Part shown: one piece after another, positions 17,301 to 26,999 of the stretch
How the letters are laid out: each line of letters begins with the position of its first letter
How positions within the stretch are numbered: position 1 is the stretch's first letter
Assembly: GCA_001642005.1 (NCBI GenBank)
Contig: LWCA01000361.1
Location: 1-30,421, forward strand
Source: Intoshia linei
Lineage: Eukaryota; Orthonectida; Rhopaluridae
Direction of reading: 5' to 3'
Length of the DNA stretch: 30,421 bases
Made by a program: the position numbers and the translations under genes
Notes under the pieces: model-generated
The model's input: only the letters and a program-made list of their open reading frames with translations
Databases searched by the model: none
Told to the model about the DNA's origin: nothing

Positions 17301-19577
17301 AAGACTGATCTGAATATAATAATACAGATTGACTCGAAGATCAAGGAATTGTTCAAGAAAGTTGTTAGCGTCACACCACACACAGAGAAAGGGCGTTTAT
17401 TCATAGATAAACTTGATGACCTGTTCGAATGTGCAAAGATTCATCAGTCCAGAGCGCTCGATGCTTAATTAACTAAATAACAACCATCATTCACGTATAG
17501 TTAGACCAATTAAATAAATATATAGTTTAATGATGAAAACACATACCTCAGTGTAAGCGCTTGCATAGAAAAAATGAATTTATTATTAAAAATTAAATTA
17601 AGTGTTGATTCAATCATTTGAATCTGTTGAAAGCTGAATTGATTTTTTGTATTTCATTAAGGCTCTTTCAGCGGGATCGTTAACCGAAGGAGCGTTCTTC
17701 ACAGGGTGAACATTTTTATTGAGATAGTCGTCGTGCATTGAAAATTTTCTTCGAGCAGTACTACAGAGTACTACAGATTCTTCGAAATATATCAGATCTA
17801 CTAGATAGATTTCTCCAGGAATCGAGCATGCAGAGGTCGTTGGACTTCGCATTTTGTGTGTCAGCAGCCTTTAACCAAAATGGCAAGTAGCCATAGAAAA
17901 TCCAAATTAAGAATTATTTCATCAGACTTGAGCGATTGATTCTAAGTATATATGATTTCGTAGAGTACAAAATACTTGACATCCATCGAGCTTTCGATAC
18001 CGCTCCGGGTTTTCTAAGGGTTATTCGATTACCAAATATCAGTTAAGAGGTCACAACATTTTTTATAATCGTCGCGCAGGTTTTTGGCTCTTGATAAAAT
18101 TGTTGATCTGGCATGTCAAGAATCAATTACATCAGCCTCGATTTGTGGGACTTCGTGTGGACCATAAAACGTACTATTTTCCTTGTAGGCTTCAGAAACT
18201 TTCTTGATGAAAGCATAACCTGTTAATACAGACCTCAATATCAACTCTAGTATGTGATGGCTGATGTTTATTTGTTCAGAATTTTGTAAAACTTTGATTA
18301 AAGCCTGCGGATCAAGCAGGTCATTTTAGTTAATTTTAAAAACGACATAGTGAATATATTGCTTAAGAGCAACGAATTTTCACTACGCGCAATTAAAATT
18401 CAGATGTGTGTGGCACCCTAATGTACACATTCTATGGGTTAGTGGTACAATCCTAGGTATATAGGAAATATATAATGGAAATATTTTAATTTTTCAATAA
18501 TGTTTTATTTACGTCCCAAAGTAGAACGCCATCAGGTGCGAATAGCATCAACTGTAAAAATAATTGAAATATTCATAAAACTTTCAGTGCGGTTTTTTTG
18601 TGAAAAATAGTTAATGGTATGCTATTCAACCGGGTTATTGGGACCTAATGTATAACAATATTTTAATTTTAGAGACTTTACAGTAGACTCAGCGACTTTG
18701 ATATTCGATATTATTTGAATGAATTATTGAAGGCTTTAGATTATTGCCACAGCATGGGTATAATGCATCGAGATGTTAAACCCCACAATGTGATGATAGA
18801 TCATGAAAAACGCAAGGTATATTTTCAAATATACTGAAATATTCTTTAATTGAATTATTAATTTATTAAATTTAGTTGAAACTGATAGACTGGGGACTCG
18901 CTGAATTTTATCATCCTAAACAAGCATATAATGTCAGAGTAGCTTCTAGATATTTTAAAGGACCCGAACTTTTGTTAGATTATCAAGTATTTCGTTTTGA
19001 TGCATAATTTAAATTATAATTCAGAATTACGACTATTCTCTCGACTTGTGGAGCTTTGGATGCATGTTGGCATCTTTAATTTTTAAAAAGGAACCTTTTT
19101 TCCATGGTCATGATAATCAAGACCAAGTAAAATATATTTAGAATGTAATTGTTAATTTCGATTTTAGATGGTGAAAATTGCCAAAGTTCTTGGAACAGAT
19201 GAGCTATTTCAATATACCCGAAAATACAATATTATAATTGAACCACGATTTCTGGAGTTGATCGGAAGGTATATTCATTAATTTGCATAATTAATTATGT
19301 TTTTAGACACACTAGAAAGCGGTGGTCTCGATATCAAAACGAAAAGAACACGCCATATATCTCTGCAGATGCTATTAGTCTATTGGACAATTTATTGAGA
19401 TACGACCACAAAGAGAGATTAACAGCAAAAGAAGCTCAATCACATCCATACTTTAGTAATTTTTTAGTTTATTAAATTTTATTTCAATACTTAGAATCTT
19501 TAACTGAAGTGACTAATGGATCTTATCCCAACAACCAAAATCTCAACTCAAATAATTCAGATTCCAGTCACAAATGA
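14354..19577 (+). CDS. CSNK2A1: Casein kinase II catalytic subunit alpha
   Basis: Constitutively active Ser/Thr kinase that phosphorylates acidic sites, working in the nucleus and cytoplasm with CK2 beta. Ten in-phase exons encode 349 residues: 14354-14448, 14484-14595, 14633-14734, 14768-14818, 18673-18816, 18876-18986, 19025-19126, 19168-19268, 19307-19455 and 19495-19577. Visible landmarks are RMYWDYE near the N-terminus, the glycine loop [11 protein letters not shown] (44-54), ATP lysine 66 in VVVKTL, the basic cluster KKKKIKR (72-78), catalytic HRDVKPHN (152-159), the CK2-specific DWG in place of DFG (173-175), GPELL (197-201) and [13 protein letters not shown]. All key residues are intact and the length is typical. 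The C-terminus is a short Asn/Ser-rich tail. Eight of nine introns are 33-59 bp; the fourth is 3,854 bp and contains the mobile element at 16820-18420. AATAAA follows the stop by 20 bp. Confidence 0.97.
16812..16819. repeat. Left 8-bp target-site duplication (ATGTACAC)
   Basis: ATGTACAC directly abuts the TAGGGTGCC end of the element and is repeated exactly at 18421-18428. Removing the element and one copy restores GTGAAATGTACACATTCTAT, which is the sequence present uninterrupted, in reverse complement, at about 10984-11005. Confidence 0.93.
16914..17468 (+). CDS. Left-arm gene of the 1.6-kb element, unknown function
   Basis: The frame is open from just after a stop at 16911-16913 to TAA at 17466-17468, about 184 codons. 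The first part (DLLDPQ at 16917-16934, then KVLQN and INIS) lies in the inverted repeat and recurs in the right-arm gene. The first in-frame ATG is at 17025, so the true start is unclear: a non-ATG start, an unseen leader exon, or the 17025 ATG are all possible. Three short tandem repeats follow the pattern N-x-(I/L)-(V/L)-G-(D/H)-(F/Y): [19 protein letters not shown] and NIVGHFNDF, each about 17-19 residues, suggesting stacked beta strands. The C-terminal half is helical and charged ([20 protein letters not shown]). I recognise no family. AATAAA at 17513-17518 lies downstream. Confidence 0.6.
   Translation, partial: NDLLDPQSLSKVLQNLERINISSNYFTWLPPVLHVRSMTKRCENSIVGDFMCFKLNNNKSPTNLLGDYNVFLLKQGSGNNIVGHFNDFTFNSNKLHTNRQIIKCVLSLKHEKSTLQFRRAIKEVFEIYKKTDLNIIIQIDSKIKELFKKVVSVTPHTEKGRLFIDKLDDLFECAKIHQSRALDA
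17610..18325 (-). CDS. Right-arm gene of the 1.6-kb element, possibly decayed
   Basis: Reading leftward, the frame begins with the repeat-encoded [14 protein letters not shown], mirroring the left-arm gene. It continues through [19 protein letters not shown] to a single in-frame TGA at 18118-18116, then stays open ([18 protein letters not shown]) to a good donor after 18033 (GTAATC). Joining to an acceptor before 17868 keeps the frame and leads into the 80-codon segment starting at ATG 17852, with [17 protein letters not shown] and [14 protein letters not shown], ending at 17610. The lone TGA suggests either recent decay, a base error, or two shorter proteins. The start codon is unclear, as on the left. 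AATAAA follows at 17584-17579. No known family is recognised. Confidence 0.5.
18421..18428. repeat. Right 8-bp target-site duplication (ATGTACAC)
   Basis: This is an exact copy of 16812-16819, directly after the terminal CACCCTA of the right inverted repeat. It is followed by ATTCTATGGGTTAG, the continuation of the interrupted host repeat. Confidence 0.93.
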
Positions 19578-19596
19578 AATTTCCAACTTTTTACTC

Positions 19597-19602
19597 AATA
19601 AA
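19597..19602 (+). terminator. Poly(A) signal AATAAA of CK2 alpha
   Basis: A canonical AATAAA begins 20 bp after the CK2 alpha TGA. Cleavage would fall shortly downstream, just before or within the opposing DGAT1 3' end. Confidence 0.7.
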
Positions 19603-19656
19603 TAGTACAACTACTTATTTTGAGTAAATATATAACTGATTATTATTAATTTACTG

Positions 19657-19662
19657 TTTATT
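19657..19662 (-). terminator. Poly(A) signal AATAAA of DGAT1
   Basis: TTTATT on the plus strand reads AATAAA on the minus strand, 43 bp after the DGAT1 stop. With the CK2 alpha signal at 19597-19602, the two convergent 3' ends sit within about 130 bp. Confidence 0.65.
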
Positions 19663-19705
19663 ATGGTTTGTAAAATGAGAGGATTAAAATTTTCTGTTAC
19701 ATTTG

Positions 19706-22131
19706 TTATTTATTTGCAATTTTTTTGTGGTAGTAATCGTAATAATAAAGAATGTACACCACGGGTTGTCCTAGTATTAAAGAGAGCCATATAATTGCAT
19801 TTGAGTATCTGGGATTGCTTACTTTTGAAGTGATAATTTGGAGGGGTACCTATTAAAATATACAATTATCAAAACACAATATTCAATCTAAAAAACCTGT
19901 GCCGACATTCCCAAGAATATCCAAACATTAAATGATCCAACGGAAATGCTTACAACATACTAAAAATACTTAAATTGTATAACTCTAACCATAAACCTCG
20001 TGCATAACAGCAGAGATTAAAAAAACTACACATTTTGCCGAAAATGAGCTATACCCGTGTCGTATCATTGGCAAATAAATATGTCTGGATGCCCATTTAT
20101 GTACTGGCAGGTTCCAATTTCTCCAAAAATATGAAGCTGAAGTAGCATTCCTGTAGTAATGTTTTCAATATAAAATGATGCTATAATGCAGTGTGTCAAA
20201 ATATTTTTCAGTAGCACTCGTAAAAATTTTCAAAAAAAAATTATTTTGCTTATTATTATTAAAGGTGTAGAATAATAAACTCAAACATAAATGCAAGTGC
20301 CACGTGTTTTTCTTTTGACGCACACTGCTATAATGAACAATTTACCACCAATCTCTGTAAAAATCGCGATCTCCAAATTTTAATAATTCAGCTACAACAT
20401 TTAAAGTAGAATGAAAATACCAATAAAAGAATATTAACCACATTGAAATGTTTGGAATCTACATTTCAAGTGAATGGTATAACGGACAACTTACGCACAA
20501 AGTTAAAGTTCCTTCAAAAACTTTGATAAAATCATTTTCGATGAATGGATCAATTGAATTTTTGATTATTGGTATTATCCACTAAACAAAAAATTTAAAC
20601 TATGCATTTTGTAAAATAACAATTAAAAACCTGTTGGGACATAATATTTAATAGTTGAAACAAAAATATCTAAAAAATTAATTTAAAAATTTCTTAAAAA
20701 TACTGCTTCCGTGGCTCTTTTCATTAGAAAATAAATTCTTATTTTTGAATTTCGTGGATAGTTCAGTTCATAGCATAAAGTCGGTGCAAAATAAAAATAG
20801 AAAAAATCTAATTGAGATTAAGATTAGTTTTTATTGTATTGAAATCATAATTGCTTAAAGTTGCATTATATTCCATTGCAAATAGTGATTGTAATTCTCG
20901 GGAAATATAAAAAAATTCAATCAAGCACAGGTAAGGCCAGATTAATGTAATATAATATAGAGCCAAAAATTTCCATCTTGTCCAAGCCTACTGCTTCGTC
21001 GTAAATCATCAAAATCCCGGTATTTTCCCGAGCACAGTCACTAATTACATTGTACTTACTTCTTAAAGTGATATTTTCAGGGTATTTAACTTCTCCTTTA
21101 ATAGAATATAAATCTAAATAACATGAATATATAGTTTAGTTTACATTTTTAAACTTTTATATTTTCTTGAGTAATGGTTTATTTGAAAGTATGAAATATA
21201 CTTTAAGAGAAGAATGACATATAACAATAGAGCAATTGGAACGACATCTAAATGAAATTCAGTAAACAGACGATATTTCACTAAGCGTAATAACTACAAG
21301 GTGACCATAAATATTCCAAAGTTAAATGAGTGGAGAGTAGACCTTTCCACAAATACGGATAGGCGATGGTCGAACCAGCTTTAATTTTAGATATAAAATA
21401 ATTACATCTAACAGATTCATCAATTTCAATTTTGTGTAAAACGTAAACAGGGAAAATCAAAATGTATAAACAAAATGAAGATTGTACCGCAAAAATAAAA
21501 AATGGACTATTCAATATTTTCTAAAAACATAAAAAATAAATAATAAAACAAAATAACCTTATAAATGAGGTATTCAATAAATACAGGTATGAAATTATAA
21601 ACAAGAGTCACTAAAAGAAGGTTTAAATGGAAATTAAAAAAATATACTCGCCATAAGTCCAAAGTATGGCCAACAATTGTAATTGATAAAACCGACTTTG
21701 GCTAGAAATCCATACCTAAATGTTTATTACAATAATCAAAAAAATAATTACTTTACATAATTTTCAAAAACCATCCTAAAATTGTGAATAAACTAGAAAA
21801 TGAGTAACAAAAAAACCAAGTTAATGAATACTAGCATTATAAGCGCCAAATTGAGAAAACCACTGAAATTCGTAAAACCAGACGTACTGGTAAAAGGAGA
21901 ATCTCTCATTACGTGAATTCTAAATTTTATAATTGAATTATATTAATCATTCAAGTGGAAAAATCACTTTTTTAATATCACACAGTCTTTTACTCGTTCC
22001 ATTAGACTTGTTTTTTGTTTTTTATACTTATGTTTGGGTTTATCAAACTCTGAATCAATAAAAAGTGGACCATCTCTCTTGGGCTCCTTGTATAGATCAT
22101 CGGAAAGTATATTTTCCTCTACGATACTCAT
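19706..22131 (-). CDS. DGAT1: Diacylglycerol O-acyltransferase 1 (MBOAT family)
   Basis: ER membrane enzyme joining acyl-CoA to diacylglycerol, the last step of triacylglycerol synthesis. Fifteen in-phase exons give 495 residues, close to the 488 of human DGAT1: 22131-21968, 21919-21832, 21792-21752, 21715-21648, 21610-21558, 21520-21298, 21247-21155, 21113-21060, 20807-20704, 20669-20631, 20581-20495, 20458-20346, 20150-19997, 19959-19897 and 19849-19706. Recognisable stretches are [52 protein letters not shown] (motif FYRDWW at 371-376), [13 protein letters not shown], catalytic MHEY with His426, and [14 protein letters not shown]. Many hydrophobic segments fit a multi-pass protein. Most introns are 34-50 bp; the two long ones are 252 and 195 bp. 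The junction of exons 6 and 7 is the least certain. Tail-to-tail with CK2 alpha. Confidence 0.95.
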
Positions 22132-25100
22132 TCAATACCAAAGTGAAAAACTTTATTCGTTTTTAAAATAAACTAATCATATCCATATCAGTCGTTTTTG
22201 AACTGTTTTATTTATAAAATCAATAAAAAGTGCAACACTTTATAATTTAAACGTGGAGCAACTGTAACAAATTTAAATCAGGATTGAAACGTACTAAAAT
22301 ACTTAACAAGTAGATCATACACGTCTGTCAAACAATTCAATATCCAAATTACAAAATGTTAATACGCGATAGCACTGTATAATATTCAGAATCAGGCCTC
22401 TCCATACCGCGATTTTAGTATTTCAATATTTATGGCGGTATTAAGACTCAATTTGAGAGTGTAACATTATAGCGAATATATCTTGGATATGGTTACTAGG
22501 TATGAATAGGTAGCCATATAGTAAAATAATGATAATTAATACATAATTATTAATTACTAAGGCGCACAAGAGTTAATAAGGGCAATTTTTGGATTTTACG
22601 TTTTTTGCCATTCATTTGCAAAATAACAATATTACCATGTCTAATTTTGAATTAAATTAAATTATAATTGTTATAACCAAATTTCTCCTAAATTTTGAAT
22701 CTATTTTAAATTTATATTTAAATTGACGTTTTTATACCAATAATGTTTTTATCAATGAAATTTCATTATTTATAATTAAAAATTGTTATGTTCTGACAGC
22801 ATTTATTGCTATGTATATTTAACAGTAAAAATATTAATATTTTATTTTGCAAATGTGTGTAAAAACGATTCCCAACATACTTCACAGTTGCTAATCCTAA
22901 ACTGAAAAAAAATAATTTAGTACACCCACAATAATCCACATTTAGTGTGACTATGACACCGTATTAATTAAAAAAAATTGTTAAAATTCTACTTGACCAA
23001 AAATGGATATCTGAAAAATCGTTAAATCGATTGAACTGACGAAATAAGGACATACATATATTTAATATCATATACTTAAAAGCGCAGAAAATATCAAATA
23101 AACGCAAATACATTAGGAACTAAGTATATTATTTTAAATTAATTTAATTTTCTAATATTTTTGATAATTTAAAAAATATCTATAATTTATGAGTAATAGT
23201 ATCAGTTGAGCTGGTACCCCTTAGATTTTAAGTATCCCATTTGGGAACCGCTAGTGTAAAAGATAAATATATTTTTTCATCCTTACTTATATAATATGCT
23301 ATGCAATATTTGTTTGTGGGTGTTACCGTTTATTTCAATGACTACCAGTCTTAGAATTTTATAAAGTCCACATTTCAAATACAGTTTTTTCTTAACTCAC
23401 ATCTTACGGGTCAAAAAGCCCAATTGTCCTTTTTTTAAAAATCAAACGAGTTCTAGAATTTAAAAAAATATATACTTTATACGAATTTTAAAATATTAAA
23501 TATTATATAAATTTAAATTTAAACAAAATATATCTTTAGGGCCAAAACACCAAATAATCCTTTTTTTTGTATGAAAACAGCGCTAGAATTTAAAAAAATT
23601 TACAGGGGGTACAGTTGTATCCTGTCAACACACACAAAAATTTTCAATCAGAATAAATGACGCCTTCACGGTCAAAAAAGCATTTTAGTATTCATATATT
23701 TTTTTCCGAAATAATTTATTAAAACAAAAAATGTGAAATACTTAACGGTCCGAAAATTAAAACAAAAAAATTATTTTGATAGAGCTTATTCCAGTTGATA
23801 TAAATACAAAATTTCAACCCAGAAATCTACACATTCCCGGTGAAAATAATTTTTAAAATATTATCAACCAATATTTTTTAAATATTTCGATTAAAATTAA
23901 AATTGAAAATGTAAATATTGATCCTACAATTTTAAAAAAAAGTGCGTTGAACGTCTACACATTTCCAATAAAGAAATTTGGGTGAAATCTATATAATTCA
24001 TTCCTTCAGAATTTTTTTCATTGCTACGCAATTTTTAAATCTCAAATTTTCATTTCCAAAACATTTTGTATAAAATTTAAATTAAAACTACAACAACGAT
24101 TACTAAAAGTAATTCAACTTTGTTATTATAATTTTTATATTTATTACAATCCTCTGCAATATTGGTAAAATTCACCTGAAATATGTTTCTAAAGTGCTGA
24201 TTCCGTTAATTATTGATACAAAATTGATATTTTTGAATCATCGAAAGCAGATACTGAATATATATTATCACATTGAAAATGACAAAATAGGTTTATCTAA
24301 TTTTATTTTTTCTGGAATTGATGCTATTTATGACAATTTTCAGGATTGGACTGTTTTATACCAATTTTAACAAATTAGTCGTTTTCACATGGAATTGCTC
24401 AATTTTCAATTACAAATCAAACTTTATATCAATATTATTCTAAATAAATGTATCAAATTATTTTACTTTTTTACTAATAATTGCTAAAATTGAGCTGATT
24501 GAATCATAATTTATATCATCTTGATGAGATTAAAATTGTGATTCTTATAATGAACATTTATCATAATAAATAAATTTTATTGAGAAATTTTTTTGTGTTG
24601 TCTAAAGTTATTAATTATTATAATTTACATTACATTTTTTTTATCGATAAAAATATTTTGATGAATTGCCAGCGCAAGATTTAACAAATTTTAATCAATT
24701 TTTAAAATGTTGGCTGTACATATGTAATGTATTAGTAATAGTAGTTGTAGTATGTAGTAAGTATAGTTGTAAATGTAATTGTAGTATTAATAAACGTATT
24801 AGGAATTTGAGTTTGTTATTGTTAAAATGGAAATATAGTGGCGGTATTGGAAGGTCTGACTGTACTTGGAAATTATATAAAATGTCAAATAAATGGACCA
24901 AAGACTTAACAATTTAAATATAAATAATAATCCAATTTAACGTGGATTAATTAATGATTATAATGATCTTGATCCAAATCGGAAGCTCTACTGTTGAAAC
25001 TGGAAATAATCATAATTAATCCAACAAATTTCCCAATTCAAATTTTATTGGAGACGGTTGTCATTACTGTATGATGTCTAGCCAATGTTGTCCATGAAAT

Positions 25101-25199
25101 TGAATCAATAAATTGATAATCAATGGAAGGAAATTATATTGCTATCGAAACACACAATAAACTTTTGTTGTCAAGTTTATACAGTAAATATACTTTAAA
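22132..25199. repeat. Intergenic gap between DGAT1 and SRSF7
   Basis: No gene is supported in these 3 kb. Positions 23205-23262 look like a hAT-type end (GGTACCCCTTAG, then CCCATTTGGGAACCGCTAGTG). Positions about 23400-24240 are a copy of the roughly 1-kb AT-rich family, matching 540-1400 in orientation. Positions 24720-24800 are a simple-sequence-like tract of TAG/TAGT/TTGTAG steps. An open frame at 24666-24917 begins in a protein-like way (PAQDLTNFNQFLK) but then becomes low complexity, so I leave it uncalled. Confidence 0.55.
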
Positions 25200-26101
25200 A
25201 TGGTTTCTGACGAATGCAAAATTTATGTAGGAGGTTTACCAAAAGACGCCAATGAAAACGAAATAACAAAGTTTGCATTCTGTTTCATATAGTAATAATT
25301 TGTAGAGTGTTTCAAAGATACGGGACACTAAAAAATGTATGGGTAGCAAGAAATCCTCCAGGATTTGCATTTGTTGAATTCGAAGATACTCGAGATGGTT
25401 ATGATGCCATAAAAGCAACCGACGGAACGTATTTTTTCTTTTCACTTCATATTTAAAAAAGGTCTACTACATGTTTAGGGTTAGGATTCTAATTTCTTTA
25501 CAATAATTGAAATTTTAGAATAATCTGTGGAAATCGTTGTAGAGTTGAAAAATCAAAAACCCGAAGTGACAAACGACCAACCAGAAGGTATGACCATGGG
25601 GAAGGAAGAAGAAACTACGACAATGACAAGGGAGGAAAAGCGTTTAGTCCGTCTGATCGTTGTTATGAATGCAACGGTCAAGGTCACTACGCGTACGACT
25701 GTGATAAGAGAAAAAGTGGTCGACGCGAGTATTCTGGTAGAAATGAACGCACTACTAATAATAGATATAGGTATGATTGGACGGTACCCGACCGATAACA
25801 TCTTCAAATTTTCATCGACATTTCATTGACATCATAACACCTAAAATTACTAAAATCGTCACATTAACTTGATTGCTTGACATCATCAGTATGATTATCA
25901 CCGTCATTTATGAGATCATACTTTTCATCTCTCATTTCAAAGTAAACGTTTGATAATCATATCGTTACTTTTTTTAATGAAAAATTTAGATCTCGATCCA
26001 GATCATATGATCGTAGAATCAATCACAGGTTTTTTTAATTTGTGGTAATATTAATGTTAATTTGTAGATATGAAAGATCAACTTCACCTCGAAGATATTA
26101 A
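25200..26101 (+). CDS. SRSF7: SR splicing factor with RRM, CCHC zinc knuckle and RS tail (SRSF7/x16/RSP-6 type)
   Basis: Nuclear splicing regulator that binds pre-mRNA and supports splice-site choice and mRNA export. Five in-phase exons, 25200-25270, 25306-25428, 25519-25770, 25991-26029 and 26068-26101, give 172 residues. The RRM has RNP2 KIYVGGL (7-13) and RNP1 within [12 protein letters not shown] (RNP1 core near 43-49), preceded by the SRSF3/7-type [17 protein letters not shown] knuckle, [14 protein letters not shown] (113-126, Cys113, Cys116, His121, Cys126), separates SRSF7 and fly x16 from SRSF3. The tail ([10 protein letters not shown], then RSTSPRRY) is a very short RS domain, far smaller than in vertebrates. 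Introns are 35, 90, 220 and 38 bp. ATTAAA at 26120-26125 is a plausible poly(A) signal. Confidence in the family is high; a reduced RS tail is directly visible. Confidence 0.94.
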
Positions 26102-26669
26102 TTGTACTTTATACATTTTATTAAATATTCAAAAACGTATCTTGTCCAGGTATGTATCTTTTATTTTATTTGAAAGCAATTTCCATTGTTCGTAAACTGA
26201 TTTATTTAAGATATTGGTCATGTCCTTTTCATTTTTTAAGGGTATTTCTAGGTTTTGTATTGTATCTCGATAAAACATTAGATATCTAAAATTAAATATT
26301 TAAATTTACACCAATTAACTCTTTTAATGGAAAAAGGTTGTCTATTAGAGGCTTATTCGATTTTTACTCATTGTAAGTATTTTATTTGGGTACACTAAGT
26401 TATTCCAACTTTATTTTACTGTAGCACAGGGCTGAGGAGAGCCACCAGTAACTCCATATAATTTTTTTAAAATGAGACGTCGTCGTAAATAATGCAGCCT
26501 GAACGAGCTTTACAAAAATATAAAAGCCTTAAACATTTCTAATATAAAGGAAGAAATCCAGAATATTATTGGATTGTCATTTTTTTAAGATTATATCTAA
26601 TCTACCCCGTCTGTTTTTTAATTTCTTTTAAAATGTTTAACTGTGTCACTCTATTATACACGCATTGTC

Positions 26670-26775
26670 TATAATAAATTAAAAAATAAGTCTTAAAATT
26701 AAAAAGTCGGCCCACGGCAGAGCTAGCTACTGTTTGTACAAAGTACATAATAGTCAAGCTGGTATAAAATAAAAA
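26670..26775 (+). repeat. Hairpin-core dispersed repeat, copy with longest match
   Basis: AGCTACTGTTTGTAC and GTACATAATAGTCAAGCT form the arms of a stem-loop, preceded by CGGCCCACGGCAGAG. Against the copy at 1480-1550 the match extends over about 85 bp with few differences, including the AT-rich left flank. Confidence 0.7.
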
Positions 26776-26999
26776 CTACAATAATTTTACCCAGCATAAT
26801 CTTGTTTATTCATAATTTCATCAGATCCAGTGAAAAAAATTTGATTTTGTTTCATCTTTTCATCTTTTGTATTTGAGAATCTAAACTCTTTATTTATCAG
26901 TTAAAAAATAAAAAACCTTAAAGACATAGATTTGCCACAATATTTATCAATTTTCCAGGTTAACACTCTAAATTTATAAAAATTAAAATTGGTATAAAA

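Larger units (their letters stand above)
16820..18420. mobile_element. 1,601-bp hAT-like element carrying two convergent genes, no transposase
   Basis: The ends are inverted repeats of about 160 bp (16820-16978 against 18261-18420), nearly identical for the outer 115 bp and starting TAGGGTGCCACACACAT. The flanks carry a perfect 8-bp duplication, ATGTACAC, at 16812-16819 and 18421-18428. An 8-bp duplication with a TAGGG start fits the hAT superfamily, although hAT repeats are usually much shorter. The interior is visibly less AT-rich than its surroundings. It contains one gene reading inward from each end. Both genes begin inside the repeats, and each has an AATAAA between the two stop codons (17513-17518 on plus, 17579-17584 on minus). 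No transposase domain is recognisable, so movement would need an enzyme from elsewhere. A virus-derived origin is possible but unsupported. Confidence 0.85.
14819..18672. repeat. Giant intron 4 of CK2 alpha, filled with repeats
   Basis: This is the only long intron of the kinase gene. Positions 14819-15930 are AT-rich and I recognise nothing in them. Positions about 15935-16010 look like a worn hAT-type end (TGTTTACCAACTTTTTTTGT then GCTTAGCCCC). Positions about 16105-16160 hold a hairpin-core repeat copy. Positions about 16215-16320 contain further hAT-style phrases (CTCTAGTGGGCCTCGTCTCA, GTAGGCCACATGCGG). Positions 16784-16819 and 18421-18440 are the two halves of a foldback terminus split by the element at 16820-18420. 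Confidence 0.65.

Noticed and set aside
18112-18134. Possible 23-bp intron removing the in-frame TGA of the right-arm gene
   Set aside because: GTAATTGATTC to CCAG has the right ends, but removing it shifts the frame into a stop soon after; simple read-through keeps the frame.
16820-18420. Idea that the 1.6-kb element is an integrated parvovirus-like genome
   Set aside because: Long inverted termini and two genes invite it, but I see no replication or capsid motif, and a perfect 8-bp target duplication fits cut-and-paste transposition better.
25527-25829. Plus-strand open frame of 100 codons over SRSF7 exon 3
   Set aside because: It is in the wrong frame; the frame starting at 25519 encodes the RRM end and the CCHC knuckle with matching phases on both sides.
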